A DNA stretch of 64,000 nucleotides from Glycomyces sp. TRM65418 (GCF_019710475.1 NZ_JAJFAX010000007.1:186001-250000); one strand, 5' to 3'; shown: positions 34,210 through 43,267, counted from the stretch's first letter. The notes: a model not told the origin generated them from the sequence alone. Program-made: numbers and translations.

Positions 34210-35298
34210 ATGTCTGAGTTCAAGCCCGGCCTCGAAGGCGTCATCGCCTTCGAAACCGAGATCGCCGAGCCTGACAAAGAGGGTGGATCGCTCCGCTACC
34301 GCGGGGTCGATATCCAGGACCTGGTCGGCCAGAGCACCTACGGCGACGTATGGGGCCTCCTCGTCGACGGGAAGTTCGGGAACGGCCTGCCGGCCGCCGA
34401 GCCCGTGCCCGTGCCCGTCTCCTCCGGCGACACCCGCGTCGACGCCCAGGCCGCGGTCGCCATGCTCGCCCCCTACTGGGGCCTACGGCCGCTGCTCGAC
34501 ATCGACGACGAGACCGCCCGGGACGATCTCGCCCGCGTCTCGGTCACCACGCTGTCGTTCATCGCCCAGTCCGCCCGCGGTTCCGGCCGGCCCGCCGTGC
34601 CGCAGGCGGAGATCGACAAGGCCACCACCATCACCGAGCGCTTCATGCGCCGCTGGCGGGGCGAGCCCGACCCCGCCCACGTCAAGGCCGTCGACACGTA
34701 CCTCATGTCGGCCGCCGAGCACGGCATGAACGCCTCCACCTTCACCTCCCGCGTGGTCGCCTCCACCGGCGCCGACGCCGCCGCCGCGATCTCCTCCGGC
34801 ATCGGCGCGCTCTCCGGCCCGCTCCACGGCGGCGCCCCCTCGCGCGTGCTCCACATGATCGAGGGCGTCGAGAAGTCCGGCGACGCCGAGGGCTACGTCA
34901 AGAACCTCCTCGACTCCGGTGAGCGCCTCATGGGCTTCGGCCACCGCGTCTACCGGGCCGAGGACCCGCGCTCGCGCGTGCTCCGCGCGGCCGCCAAGGA
35001 GCTGGGCGCCCCCCGCTACGAGGTCGCCGAGGCCCTGGAGACGGCCGCCCTGGCCGAGCTCAAGGCCCGCAAGCCCGACCGCGTGCTCGCCACCAACGTC
35101 GAGTTCTGGTCCGCGGTGCTCCTCGACTTCGCCGAGGTCCCCGCCGACCTGTTCACCCCGATCTTCACCTGCGCCCGCGTGGCCGGCTGGAGCGCCCACA
35201 TCCTCGAGCAGAAGAAGCTCGGCCGGATCGTGCGCCCCTCCGCCACGTACGTGGGCCCGGGCCCTCGCAAGCCCGAAGAGGTCGAGGGCTGGCGCTAG
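34210..35298 (+). CDS. Citrate synthase 2-type protein
   Basis: A 362-residue member of the citrate synthase family, the short actinobacterial type usually called citrate synthase 2. Conserved catalytic histidines: SGPLHGGAPSRV (H206) and GFGHRVYR (H245). At the place of the catalytic aspartate the sequence reads TNVEFWSAVLL, so E298 stands where canonical enzymes have Asp. Whether this subfamily makes citrate, 2-methylcitrate or another product cannot be read from sequence. ATG with CAGGAG 8 bases upstream; it starts a single-gene unit. Confidence 0.87.
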   Translation: MSEFKPGLEGVIAFETEIAEPDKEGGSLRYRGVDIQDLVGQSTYGDVWGLLVDGKFGNGLPAAEPVPVPVSSGDTRVDAQAAVAMLAPYWGLRPLLDIDDETARDDLARVSVTTLSFIAQSARGSGRPAVPQAEIDKATTITERFMRRWRGEPDPAHVKAVDTYLMSAAEHGMNASTFTSRVVASTGADAAAAISSGIGALSGPLHGGAPSRVLHMIEGVEKSGDAEGYVKNLLDSGERLMGFGHRVYRAEDPRSRVLRAAAKELGAPRYEVAEALETAALAELKARKPDRVLATNVEFWSAVLLDFAEVPADLFTPIFTCARVAGWSAHILEQKKLGRIVRPSATYVGPGPRKPEEVEGWR

Positions 35299-35322
35299 CG
35301 CCGCCCGCCACCGAGCCGTCGC

Positions 35323-35360
35323 AGCGGCCCGCGCCGCCCTACGGGGTGATGCGGGCCGCT
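35323..35360 (+). terminator. 10-bp stem hairpin after citrate synthase
   Basis: AGCGGCCCGC and GCGGGCCGCT pair perfectly around an 18-base loop, 25 bases past the stop. Confidence 0.65.
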
Positions 35361-35393
35361 TCGCGTGTCGGCCTCGCATAGGCGCGTACGGGA

Positions 35394-35399
35394 TAGGAT
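35394..35399 (+). promoter_or_regulatory. Candidate -10 element TAGGAT
   Basis: TAGGAT would start a transcript near 35406, with a leader of about 30 bases before the PIG-L gene. Confidence 0.4.
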
Positions 35400-35435
35400 C
35401 GAACGGCACCCACACCACCCGAACGGGACACCTCC

Positions 35436-37484
35436 ATGCCTTCCCCCCGGCCTGCCCTGCGCCGCCGCGACCTCCTGGTCGGCGGCATGGCCGGGCTGGC
35501 CGTCACCGCCGGGGCCGCCGAATGCGCCTGGTCGCTGCGCGAAGCCTCCGGTGACAGCGCCTTCCCCGAGCCCGCCCGCACCGGCCCGGTCCACATGCAG
35601 ATCGTCGCCCACCCCGACGACTGCCTCTACTTCATCAACCCGCGCGTCGCCCGCGTCCTCGGCGAGGGCGCCGGCGTCTGCACGGTCGTCCTCACCGCCG
35701 GGGAGGCCGACGGGCGCAACACCTGGGACAGGGCCGCGCCCACCGACTTCGCCGGGTACGCCGCCGCCCGCGACAACGGCCTGCGCCGCGCCTACGCCCA
35801 GATCGCCCTCGGCGACCCCGACGCCCCCTGGGACCGGCACCTCGCGCCGCTGGAGTCGGGCCAGGAGGTCGAACTCTGCGTCCTGCGCGACAAGCCCGAG
35901 GTGCACCTCGTGTTCTGCTCGCTGTGGACGAACCTCGGACGCCTCACCGGCCAGTTCACGCGCCTCCTGGCCCTGTGGGAAGGCCGTCTCGACGTCTCGC
36001 TGGTCCTGCCGCCGACCGGCTCGCCGCTCTCGCCGGAGTCGACCGTGGACCGCGCCACGGTCCAGGCGACGCTCCTCGAACTCCTCGACCGCTACCGCCC
36101 CGTCGTGGTCAACACCCTCGACCCCGACCCGGACCCGGTCGTCGGCGCGCGGCTGGGCGCCGAGCAGACCGGCTACTCCGACCACATCGACCACACCGCC
36201 GCCGCGCTCTTCGCGTGGGAGGCCGTCCAGGCCTGGGGCGGGGCCCGCACCGTCGAGGCCTGGCGCGGCTACTACAACCGCCGCTGGCCCGCCAATCTCG
36301 GCGAGGCCGACCTCCACGCCAAGGGCCGGGCCATGGACGTCTACTCCTGGTCCGACGGCGCCGACTGCGGCCGTTCGAGCGACTGCGGCGACCGCCTCAT
36401 CTCCGGTCCCGGCGCCGGGACCACCTACGGCCGCGCCACGCACCCGCGCTACACCGAGGCCGTCGTGACCGCCGAGGTCGACGACCGGATCCGGCCGATC
36501 GCGGTGCGCAGCAGCAAGGTCCGCGTGCTCGGCGACGACGGCTGGCACGACCTCGGCGGGCCCGAAGTCCTGCCGTCCCTCGCCCGCGCGGGGACCCGGT
36601 TGTACGCGTTCAGCGCCCTGCACGCCCACGACCCGGCCGCTCATGTCCGCGACCTCCACTGCTACGACCTGGTCTCCGGCCAGTGGCAGCTGCTGGGCAA
36701 CCCCGCCGGGATCGGCGAGGGCGCCCGCACGGTCGGCCAGGCCGCCGCCGCCGACGACGGCCGCCTCTCGCTGGCGTGCGTCCGCGATCCCGACGGCGGC
36801 CTCGCGGTGCGGGTCCGGCCCCACGGCGGCCGGTGGACCGACTGGACCCGCCTCGAAGGCCCGCCCGTCCACGAGGCTCCCGCCGCGCTCGCCGCGGACG
36901 GGGCCTTCACGATCGTGGCCGCCACCCCTGACAACGTGGCGGCCTGGGAAGGCGACGGCAGCGTCTGGGCCCACCGCAGCCTCGACCTGCCCGGACCCGA
37001 GGACCAGCCGTATCTGCCCGCCGGAGCGGTGACGGCGGTGCGGGCCCCGGACGGGCGGATCGTGATCGCCTCCCGCGCGGCGGGCGGCAGCGACGTGGTG
37101 ATCCACTTCGGACTCGGTGAGACGTGGACGGGCACGCGCGTGCCGCTCGAGGGCGGCCTGCTCGCGCCGACGCTCGCGATCGGCCCCGCGGCCGGGACCG
37201 AGGCGGGCGGCGCGCTCGCCGTGGTCTGCGACGACGGCACCGGCGCCCCGGCGATGCTCGTGCTCGACCTGGCCGAATTGGACCACGCGGCCGAGAGCGG
37301 CGGCTTCGCGCTGCTGTCGCGGCCGTGGACGCGCGGCGACATCACCGTGGTCAAGCGCCCGGCGGCCGCGTTCGACCCCGACGGGACCCTGCGGCTGTGG
37401 GCCGTCGCGGCCGACGGTGAACTGTGGACGGCTACTGCGGAACCGGGCGGCGATCCGCCCGCGGGCTGGGAGCCCGCGGCCTAG
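35436..37484 (+). CDS. Secreted PIG-L family deacetylase with C-terminal beta-propeller-like domain
   Basis: A 682-residue protein. The N-terminus has RRRDLLVGG followed by a hydrophobic stretch, a Tat-type signal. The zinc-binding PIG-L/LmbE motif AHPDD is at 58-62 and the partner histidines are in YSDHIDHT (250-253), so it should remove an acetyl group from an amino sugar or similar substrate. Residues about 360-682 consist of repeated blades (for example WTDWTRLEGPPVHEAPAALA, GDGSVWAHRS), a propeller or PLL-like lectin domain that may hold carbohydrate. The target is probably cell-surface or environmental glycans (inference). Confidence 0.87.
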   Translation: MPSPRPALRRRDLLVGGMAGLAVTAGAAECAWSLREASGDSAFPEPARTGPVHMQIVAHPDDCLYFINPRVARVLGEGAGVCTVVLTAGEADGRNTWDRAAPTDFAGYAAARDNGLRRAYAQIALGDPDAPWDRHLAPLESGQEVELCVLRDKPEVHLVFCSLWTNLGRLTGQFTRLLALWEGRLDVSLVLPPTGSPLSPESTVDRATVQATLLELLDRYRPVVVNTLDPDPDPVVGARLGAEQTGYSDHIDHTAAALFAWEAVQAWGGARTVEAWRGYYNRRWPANLGEADLHAKGRAMDVYSWSDGADCGRSSDCGDRLISGPGAGTTYGRATHPRYTEAVVTAEVDDRIRPIAVRSSKVRVLGDDGWHDLGGPEVLPSLARAGTRLYAFSALHAHDPAAHVRDLHCYDLVSGQWQLLGNPAGIGEGARTVGQAAAADDGRLSLACVRDPDGGLAVRVRPHGGRWTDWTRLEGPPVHEAPAALAADGAFTIVAATPDNVAAWEGDGSVWAHRSLDLPGPEDQPYLPAGAVTAVRAPDGRIVIASRAAGGSDVVIHFGLGETWTGTRVPLEGGLLAPTLAIGPAAGTEAGGALAVVCDDGTGAPAMLVLDLAELDHAAESGGFALLSRPWTRGDITVVKRPAAAFDPDGTLRLWAVAADGELWTATAEPGGDPPAGWEPAA

Positions 37485-37489
37485 ACCGT

Positions 37490-37701
37490 GTTTGAGAATC
37501 GAGGAAGCCTCCGGTTGAATCTGTTGTGCTGCAACAAGGTTCACCCGGAGGCTTCAATTGTCGAGCGTAACAGCACGTAAAGACCTCACCGATGGTCAGT
37601 GGGCGCGGCTGCGACGCTGGTTTCCGTCGCCGGCCGGCTCGGCGGACCAGCCACCCGAGGCGGCGCTCGAAGCGGTCGAGCTTTTTCGCGTTTCGAATTG
37701 A
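37490..37701 (+). mobile_element. 5' remnant of an IS5-type insertion sequence
   Basis: The segment begins near GTGTTTGAGAATCGAGGAAG, resembling the end of IS5-type elements, contains an imperfect inverted repeat GAAGCCTCCGG (37504-37514) / CCGGAGGCTTC (37545-37555) and the start of a transposase, then breaks off into unrelated sequence after about 140 coding bases. No right end, second inverted terminal repeat or target-site duplication can be seen. Confidence 0.7.
37558..37701 (+). pseudogene. Truncated IS5-family transposase N-terminus
   Basis: From TTG 37558 the frame reads LSSVTARKDLTDGQWARLRRWFP, the standard opening of IS5-type transposases (LTDxQWxxLxPLLP), and stops after 47 codons. 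The catalytic DDE part is absent, so no active enzyme is made. Confidence 0.75.
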
Positions 37702-37711
37702 ACGGAACCTC

Positions 37712-37778
37712 CGCCCCGCCTTGTCCGGGTCCGCCCTGCGCGGCAGGCCGGACGAGACGGGGCGAAGCGTTATTTTTT
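37712..37778. terminator. Hairpin with T-tract between IS remnant and RibD-like gene
   Basis: Stem 37712-37728 with 37748-37764, imperfect in the middle, followed on the plus strand by TTATTTTTT (37770-37778). It is the only feature here with a true T-tract and overlaps the 3' end of the minus-strand gene. Confidence 0.6.
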
Positions 37779-38348
37779 CACTCGGTAGGTGAGGCAGGCG
37801 AACTGGCCGATCGCCTTGGTCTCGACCAGCTCGAGGCGGTCGGCGAGGAGGCGGCGGGGGAGCAGCGGCGCCCCCGCGCCGAGGAAGACCGGCGCCAGTG
37901 AGAGCACGATCTCGTCCAGGAGCCCGGCGTCGGCGAACTTGCCGACCAGTTCACCGCCGCCCATGATCCACCGGTTGCGTTCGCCCGCGGCGGCGGCCAT
38001 CTCGGCGTGGACCGATGCGACGTCGCCCGACGCGAAGCGGATGTCGGCCCCGGGCACCGCCGGCAGGTCCCGGCTCGTGAAGACCCAGGTCGGCATCGTG
38101 TACTCCCACTTCTCGGGGTGCTCGAGCGCCTGCTCGTGTTCGAGGATCCACTCGTAGGTCGTGGATCCCATGCACAGGGCCCCCACGCCGGCGAAGAACT
38201 CGCCCATCTCGTCCAGGGGCGTCTCCTCGCCTTCACCGACCTCCTCAGGGTGTCCTCCGGGAACGGCGAACAGCCATTCCAGCGAGTTGCCGGGGTCCGC
38301 GATGAACCCGTCGATGCTGGTCGCGGTGTTGTATACGGTTTTCGCCAT
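37770..38348 (-). CDS. RibD-C/dihydrofolate reductase-family protein
   Basis: A 192-residue NADPH-binding protein of the RibD C-terminal/DHFR fold. TATSIDGFIAD at the start, MGSTTYEWI in the middle and WIMGGGELVGKFADAGLLDEIVLSLAPVFLGAG at the end are the family marks. These small stand-alone reductases are common in actinobacteria and their substrates are usually unknown. ATG 38348 is chosen over a TTG four codons upstream; no strong ribosome site is present. Confidence 0.85.
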   Translation of the reverse strand: MAKTVYNTATSIDGFIADPGNSLEWLFAVPGGHPEEVGEGEETPLDEMGEFFAGVGALCMGSTTYEWILEHEQALEHPEKWEYTMPTWVFTSRDLPAVPGADIRFASGDVASVHAEMAAAAGERNRWIMGGGELVGKFADAGLLDEIVLSLAPVFLGAGAPLLPRRLLADRLELVETKAIGQFACLTYRVKK

Positions 38349-38746
38349 CCGGACAGCCAATCACGGGCCTCCGACACTCCGCGCCGCATTGCCCGCCACC
38401 GCTGTTCGAAAGCTCGCCGCACTCCGGCCGCCCGCCCGCCTCGTAGGCCGCCGGCGCCCGGGAAGTCCAGGATCGGGAACACGGCGCCGGACACCGCGAC
38501 CGCGCCGCGCACCTGCCGCGCCCGGTTCGCCGAAGGCGTCAACCACCGGATCGCGGGCGTGTCCCGGCGGGTCTTCGCAAATCGGGCATTGTGAGCGCCC
38601 CCCGATTCGATCGTGCCCGAGCGGTATGACATCGCCTCGCACGACCGCGCGGCGTCCCAGTCGGCGGCCGGGCCGGACCCGCGCGGTGACCGGCCACCTG
38701 CGCGGGTTTACAGTGTCGCGCAGGACCGACGAGAACGGAGCCGACA
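38349..38746. other. Intergenic, serC promoter region
   Basis: About 400 bases between two divergent genes. I see no gene; a -10 for serC lies at 38709-38714. Confidence 0.45.
38709..38714 (+). promoter_or_regulatory. Candidate serC -10 element TACAGT
   Basis: TACAGT would give a leader of about 26 bases with ACGGAG as ribosome site. Confidence 0.45.
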
Positions 38747-39862
38747 GTGACCGACCCGATCACCATCCCCGCAGAGCTGCTGCCCGCCGACGGGCGCTTC
38801 GGCGCCGGCCCCTCCAAGGTGCCGTCCGCGGCGATGAGCGCACTGGCCGGTCTGGGCGGGTCCGTCATGGGCACCTCCCACCGCCAGAAGGCGGTCAAGT
38901 CCCAGGTCGGGCGCCTGCGGGCCGGTCTGGCCGAGTTCTTCGGCCTGCCCGACGGCTACGAGGTCGTCCTCGGCGTCGGCGGCGCCACCGCGTTCTGGGA
39001 GGTCGCCGTGTTCGGCCTCATCGAGGACCGGGCGCAGGCCGCCAGCTTCGGCGAGTTCGGCTCGAAGTTCGCCAAGGCGATCAAGATCGCTCCGCACCTG
39101 GGCGAGCCGACCATCGTCACCGCCGAACCGGGCACGGCCGCGCACCTGTCCCGCGAGGAGGGCGTGGACGCCTACGCCACCCCGCACAACGAGACCTCCA
39201 CCGGCGTGGCCGTCGAGGTCAAGCGGGTCGCCCACGAGGGCGCGCTCATGCTCCACGACGCGACCTCCGCCGCCGCGGGCCTCGCGGTCGACCTCAACGA
39301 GACCGACTGCTACTACTTCGCGCCGCAGAAGGGCCTGGCCTCCGACGGCGGGCTGTGGATCGCGATCATGAGCCCCGCCGCGATCGAGCGGGCCGAGCGG
39401 ATCGCCGCCTCCGGCCGCTACATCCCGGCGTTCCTGGATCTGAAGACCGCGATCGACAACTCGCGCAAGGAACAGACGTACAACACCCCCGCGGTGGCGA
39501 CCGTGGTGCTCGCGGCCGAGCAGGTGGACGCGCTCAACGCCGCGGGCGGCCTGGACGCCGCGGCCAAGCGCTGCGCCGAGTCGGCCGGGGCCCTGTACTC
39601 CTGGGCCGAGTCGCGCGACTTCGCCGTCCCGTTCGTGACCGACCCGGCCCTGCGCTCGAACGTGGTCGCCACGATCGACTTCGAGGGCGTGGACGCCGCC
39701 GAGATCGCGAAGGCGCTGCGCGCCAACGGGGTCGTCGACACCGAGCCGTACCGCAAGCTGGGCCGCAACCAGCTGCGCATCGCCACGTACCCGGCGGTGG
39801 ACCCCTCGGACGCGGCCAAGCTGACCGAGGCGATCGACTTCGTGGTCGAACGCCTGCGGTAG
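38747..39862 (+). CDS. serC: Phosphoserine transaminase SerC
   Basis: Transfers an amino group from glutamate to 3-phosphohydroxypyruvate in serine synthesis (and can act in pyridoxine synthesis). A fold-type-I PLP enzyme of 371 residues with RFGAGPSKVP at the start and the PLP lysine in YYFAPQKGLASDGG (K195). The sequence is of the actinobacterial/mycobacterial SerC type. GTG start with ACGGAG 6 bases upstream. Confidence 0.95.
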   Translation: MTDPITIPAELLPADGRFGAGPSKVPSAAMSALAGLGGSVMGTSHRQKAVKSQVGRLRAGLAEFFGLPDGYEVVLGVGGATAFWEVAVFGLIEDRAQAASFGEFGSKFAKAIKIAPHLGEPTIVTAEPGTAAHLSREEGVDAYATPHNETSTGVAVEVKRVAHEGALMLHDATSAAAGLAVDLNETDCYYFAPQKGLASDGGLWIAIMSPAAIERAERIAASGRYIPAFLDLKTAIDNSRKEQTYNTPAVATVVLAAEQVDALNAAGGLDAAAKRCAESAGALYSWAESRDFAVPFVTDPALRSNVVATIDFEGVDAAEIAKALRANGVVDTEPYRKLGRNQLRIATYPAVDPSDAAKLTEAIDFVVERLR

Positions 39863-39973
39863 CCCGCCTCCTTCCGGGGTTCGGCCGCCGGGCGATGCGC
39901 TACCCGCATACCGCACCGCCCAGCTGGAGGAACCGTACCGGCGACCACCGACAGTTTCCGCGCTGAACGTCGA

Positions 39974-40003
39974 AAGGGCCGGACCCCACCGGGTCCGGCC
40001 CTT
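39974..40003. terminator. Bidirectional 13-bp perfect hairpin
   Basis: Arms 39974-39986 and 39991-40003 with a CACC loop, between the convergent serC (+) and sulfotransferase (-) genes. Confidence 0.82.
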
Positions 40004-40020
40004 CGCCGCGTCCGCCGTCC

Positions 40021-41214
40021 TCAGAAGCCGAGGCGGCCGTAGTCCCCGAAGGCCTTCTCGACGTCGTCGAGCTCGACGCCGTAGCGGGACAGGTGGTATT
40101 CGTGGCTGCGGCGCATTCCCGGCCGGGCCAGGACCTGTTCGAGGTTGGCCGCCTCCTTCGCGGTCCACTCCATGCCGAGCCGTGCGAACAGCTTCGGCAG
40201 GTAGCCGGACGGATCGGCCGTCAGCGAGTGGTACGGCACGTCGACGAACCGCTCGCGCAGCGCGGTGGCCCGCACGGCGCGCGCCTTCGCGACGCCCTTC
40301 CCGAAGATGTCGAGCCACTCCGGGCCGATCTTCGACGCGTCGTAGGTGCGGTGGTGCAGGGCCCGCCCGGTCTCCACAAGGGAGCACCATGAGCCCATGA
40401 CGGTGGCCGGGTCGCGATGCATCCACACGATCGTCGCGTCCGGGAACACCTTGAGCAGCACGTCGAGGTTGAACAGGTGGAAGGGCGTCTTGAGAACCCA
40501 GCGCTTCTGCGGCTGCCGCCACTGCAGCACCTGGAGGACGCGCTTGAGGTGGCCGTAGTCCTCGGTGTAGTCGCGCTCGTCGACCCAGCGGCGGTAGGCC
40601 GGCATGGTCGCGCGGGTGATGAACTGGTAGCCGTGCGGCAGCGCGAACACGCACTCCTCCGGCTGCAGGGCGTTCATCGGGTGGATGAGGTCCCACACCG
40701 GGGAGGCCTTGCTGGCGAGGCTCGCCATCTGCTGGGCGTCCTTGATGAGCTTGCCGCGCAGCTTCGGGTCGATGTCGCCGCGGTGGGTGTTCATGAGCTC
40801 CCACATCAGCGGGGCCCGGTTGCCCTCGGGCTGGATGAGGATCTTGTGGGTGAGGGTCGTGGCCGTGCGCGGGAGGCCGATGACGACGATCGGGCGGTCG
40901 ATCGGCTGCTGCGCGATCTCCGGATTCTCGCGGATGAGGTTCTCGACGCGCAGGTGGTTGGTCATGCGACGGGTCAGGTCGTCGATGAACCCCTGCCAGC
41001 CGACCATCGAGAGCGTGCCCTGCTTGGCCACCTGGCGGAGCAGGAATCGGTAGGAGTCGACGAACTCGGCGGCGATGGAGGCGTCGGCTTCGGCCGCCCG
41101 TTCGGCACGGCGGACCATCTTGTCGAAGACCTGGTCGACCCGGGCGCGTTGGGCGTTGACCCGTGGAGCGCTGATGGTGTTGACGGCGGTGAGCCAACGG
41201 GCGGTGCGGCGCAT
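40021..41214 (-). CDS. Sulfotransferase family protein
   Basis: Transfers a sulfo group from PAPS. A 397-residue protein with the 5'-phosphosulfate-binding loop VIGLPRTATTLTHKIL and the 3'-phosphate region IVWMHRDPATVMGS. It belongs to the large group of bacterial sulfotransferases that act on small molecules, lipids or glycans; the acceptor is unknown. ATG 41214 with GGAGGT 4 bases upstream. It is divergent from the kinase-like gene at 41296. Confidence 0.85.
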   Translation of the reverse strand: MRRTARWLTAVNTISAPRVNAQRARVDQVFDKMVRRAERAAEADASIAAEFVDSYRFLLRQVAKQGTLSMVGWQGFIDDLTRRMTNHLRVENLIRENPEIAQQPIDRPIVVIGLPRTATTLTHKILIQPEGNRAPLMWELMNTHRGDIDPKLRGKLIKDAQQMASLASKASPVWDLIHPMNALQPEECVFALPHGYQFITRATMPAYRRWVDERDYTEDYGHLKRVLQVLQWRQPQKRWVLKTPFHLFNLDVLLKVFPDATIVWMHRDPATVMGSWCSLVETGRALHHRTYDASKIGPEWLDIFGKGVAKARAVRATALRERFVDVPYHSLTADPSGYLPKLFARLGMEWTAKEAANLEQVLARPGMRRSHEYHLSRYGVELDDVEKAFGDYGRLGF

Positions 41215-41283
41215 GGGACCTCCAGAACGGACGGGCATCGACGTGAAGAGTTTTTCATGCCGGGGGTTTCGATCGTCTTCCGC

Positions 41284-41289
41284 TACATT
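41284..41289 (+). promoter_or_regulatory. -10 element TACATT of a leaderless transcript
   Basis: TACATT, six bases, then GTG 41296. Confidence 0.55.
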
Positions 41290-41295
41290 GAATCC

Positions 41296-42207
41296 GTGGA
41301 ACCGGCCCCCGACCCCGAGCGGCTGCGGCTGCTGCCCGAGCTCATCGAGCACCAGCGCGTGCGCACCACGCCCGTCAAGGCGAGCGACTTCGCGATGCCA
41401 CTCGCCTCGCCGAGCGCGGGCTCGGCGACCGCGCAGCGCCTCACCTTCGACGACGGCACGAGCCTGTTCGCGAAGCTCGCCGAGCAGGCCCCGCCCGGGT
41501 ACCTCGAAGCCGAGGCGCACGGGCTGCGCTGGCTGCGCGAGGCGAACGAGGCGGTGGTCGAGCCGCTGTACGCGGACGAGCGGCTGCTGGTCGAACCGTG
41601 GATCGAGCCCGCCGAGCCGACCCGGGGGCACGCCGCCGAGCTGGGCCGCCGGCTCGCGCGCATGCACGCCGCCGGGGCCGACCGCTTCGGCGCGCCCTGG
41701 CGCGGCTACATCGGCGAGACCTTCATGGACAACGGCCCGGCCGGGGACACGTGGGCGGAGTGGTACGCCGCCAAGCGGATCGAGCCGTACCTCAAGCCCT
41801 CCCGCGACAACGGGGCGCTCGACGCCGCCGACGTCGCCGCCGTCGAGGCCCTGGCCGCGAAGCTCCCCGACCTCGCCGGCCCCGAGGAGCCGCCCGCGCG
41901 CACCCACGGCGACCTGTGGTGGGGCAACGTGCACTGGGGCGAGGACCGGGCCTGGCTGATCGACCCGGCCGCGCACGGCGGCCACCGCGAGACCGACCTG
42001 GCGAACCTGCGCCTGTGGGGGGGCCTGCCGATGCTCGAAGCGGTCCTCGCCGGGTACGCCGAGGTGAGCGCGCTCGCCGACGGCTGGGAGGAGCGCATCG
42101 GGCTCCACCACCTGTTCCCGCTGCTGGTGCACACCACGCTCTTCGGCCGCGCCTACCGTGACCAGTTGATGGGAACCGTATCTCACTTTACGAAACTGTC
42201 ATATTGA
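41296..42207 (+). CDS. Fructosamine kinase-like protein
   Basis: Member of the aminoglycoside-phosphotransferase fold closest to fructosamine kinase, which phosphorylates sugar-amine adducts so that they fall off proteins or amino acids. The catalytic loop is ARTHGDLWWGNVHW (Asp base) and the metal-binding DFG-like site is LIDPAAHGGHRE. 303 residues from GTG 41296, chosen because TACATT ends 6 bases upstream; ATG 41257 with GAAGAG before it is an alternative that would add 13 residues. Confidence 0.85.
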   Translation: MEPAPDPERLRLLPELIEHQRVRTTPVKASDFAMPLASPSAGSATAQRLTFDDGTSLFAKLAEQAPPGYLEAEAHGLRWLREANEAVVEPLYADERLLVEPWIEPAEPTRGHAAELGRRLARMHAAGADRFGAPWRGYIGETFMDNGPAGDTWAEWYAAKRIEPYLKPSRDNGALDAADVAAVEALAAKLPDLAGPEEPPARTHGDLWWGNVHWGEDRAWLIDPAAHGGHRETDLANLRLWGGLPMLEAVLAGYAEVSALADGWEERIGLHHLFPLLVHTTLFGRAYRDQLMGTVSHFTKLSY

Positions 42208-42212
42208 CGAAC

Positions 42213-42218
42213 TAGGCT
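42213..42218 (+). promoter_or_regulatory. -10 element TAGGCT of a leaderless moaA transcript
   Basis: TAGGCT, six bases, then ATG 42225; it lies in the 17 bases between the kinase stop and moaA, so moaA has its own promoter. Confidence 0.55.
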
Positions 42219-42224
42219 CGATGC

Positions 42225-43265
42225 ATGTCAGCACCGACCTCGACCCCCGGCGGGGCGGCGGACGCGCCCGGCCCCGCAGGACTGCGCGACCGCCACGGCC
42301 GTACCGCGACCGACCTGCGCGTCTCCCTCACCGACCGGTGCAACCTGCGCTGCACCTACTGCATGCCCGAGGCCGGCCTGCCATGGCTGCCGAAACCGGA
42401 GCTGCTCACCGACGACGAGGTCTCGCGCCTCGTCCGGATCGCCGTCCGCGACCTCGGCGTCCGGGAAGTGCGGTTCACCGGCGGCGAGCCGCTCCTGCGC
42501 CCCGGCCTCGTCGACATCGTCGCCGCCGCCGCGGTCCTGGCACCGCGGCCCGAGATCTCCCTGACCACGAACGCGATCGGCCTCGAACGCCTCGCCGGGC
42601 CGCTCGTCGAGGCCGGGCTCGACCGCGTCAACGTCTCCCTGGACACCCTCGACCCCGGGACGTTCAAGGACCTCGCCAAGCGCGACCGCCTCGAAGCGAC
42701 CCTGCGGGGCATCGACGGCGCCGCCGCGGCCGGGCTCGCGCCCGTCAAGATCAACACCGTGCTCATGCGCGGCGTCAACGACGGCGAGGCGCCCGCGCTG
42801 CTGCGCTTCGCCCTCAGCCACGGCTACCAGCTGCGGTTCATCGAGCAGATGCCGCTCGACGCGGCGGGCGTGTGGCGGCGCGACGAGATGGTCACCGCGG
42901 CCGAGATCCTCGAGGCCCTCAAAGCCGAATTCGACCTGCAGCCCGACCCCGCGCACCGCGGCTCGGCCCCGGCCGAGACCTGGCTGGTGAACGGCGGCCC
43001 CGCGAAGGTCGGCGTCATCGGCTCGGTCACCCGCCCGTTCTGCGGCGACTGCGACCGGACCCGGCTCACCGCCGACGGGCAGGTGCGCAACTGCCTGTTC
43101 GCGCGCGGCGAGACGGACCTGCGGGGCCTCGCGCGGTCGGGCGCGTCGGACGCGGCGATCGCCGAGCGCTGGCGCGAGGCGATGTGGGGCAAGCTTCCCG
43201 GGCACGGGATCGACGACCCGTCGTTCCTGCAGCCGGCCCGGCCGATGTCGGCGATCGGGGGCTGA
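42225..43265 (+). CDS. moaA: GTP 3',8-cyclase MoaA
   Basis: Radical-SAM enzyme of the first step of molybdenum-cofactor synthesis. The N-terminal 4Fe-4S/SAM motif is DRCNLRCTYC (C39, C43, C46), the second cluster is bound by C273, C276 and C290 (FCGDCDRTR...NCLF), and the protein ends in the conserved Gly-Gly. 346 residues. Its partner MoaC is not in the window; MoaD follows at once. Confidence 0.96.
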   Translation: MSAPTSTPGGAADAPGPAGLRDRHGRTATDLRVSLTDRCNLRCTYCMPEAGLPWLPKPELLTDDEVSRLVRIAVRDLGVREVRFTGGEPLLRPGLVDIVAAAAVLAPRPEISLTTNAIGLERLAGPLVEAGLDRVNVSLDTLDPGTFKDLAKRDRLEATLRGIDGAAAAGLAPVKINTVLMRGVNDGEAPALLRFALSHGYQLRFIEQMPLDAAGVWRRDEMVTAAEILEALKAEFDLQPDPAHRGSAPAETWLVNGGPAKVGVIGSVTRPFCGDCDRTRLTADGQVRNCLFARGETDLRGLARSGASDAAIAERWREAMWGKLPGHGIDDPSFLQPARPMSAIGG

Positions 43266-43267
43266 CG

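Noticed and set aside
37485-37701. Complete insertion sequence
   Set aside because: Only one end and 47 transposase codons are present; no second terminal repeat or DDE region.
40417-41256. Upstream extension of the fructosamine-kinase frame
   Set aside because: It is antisense to the sulfotransferase, and a promoter and start codon are present at 41284-41296.
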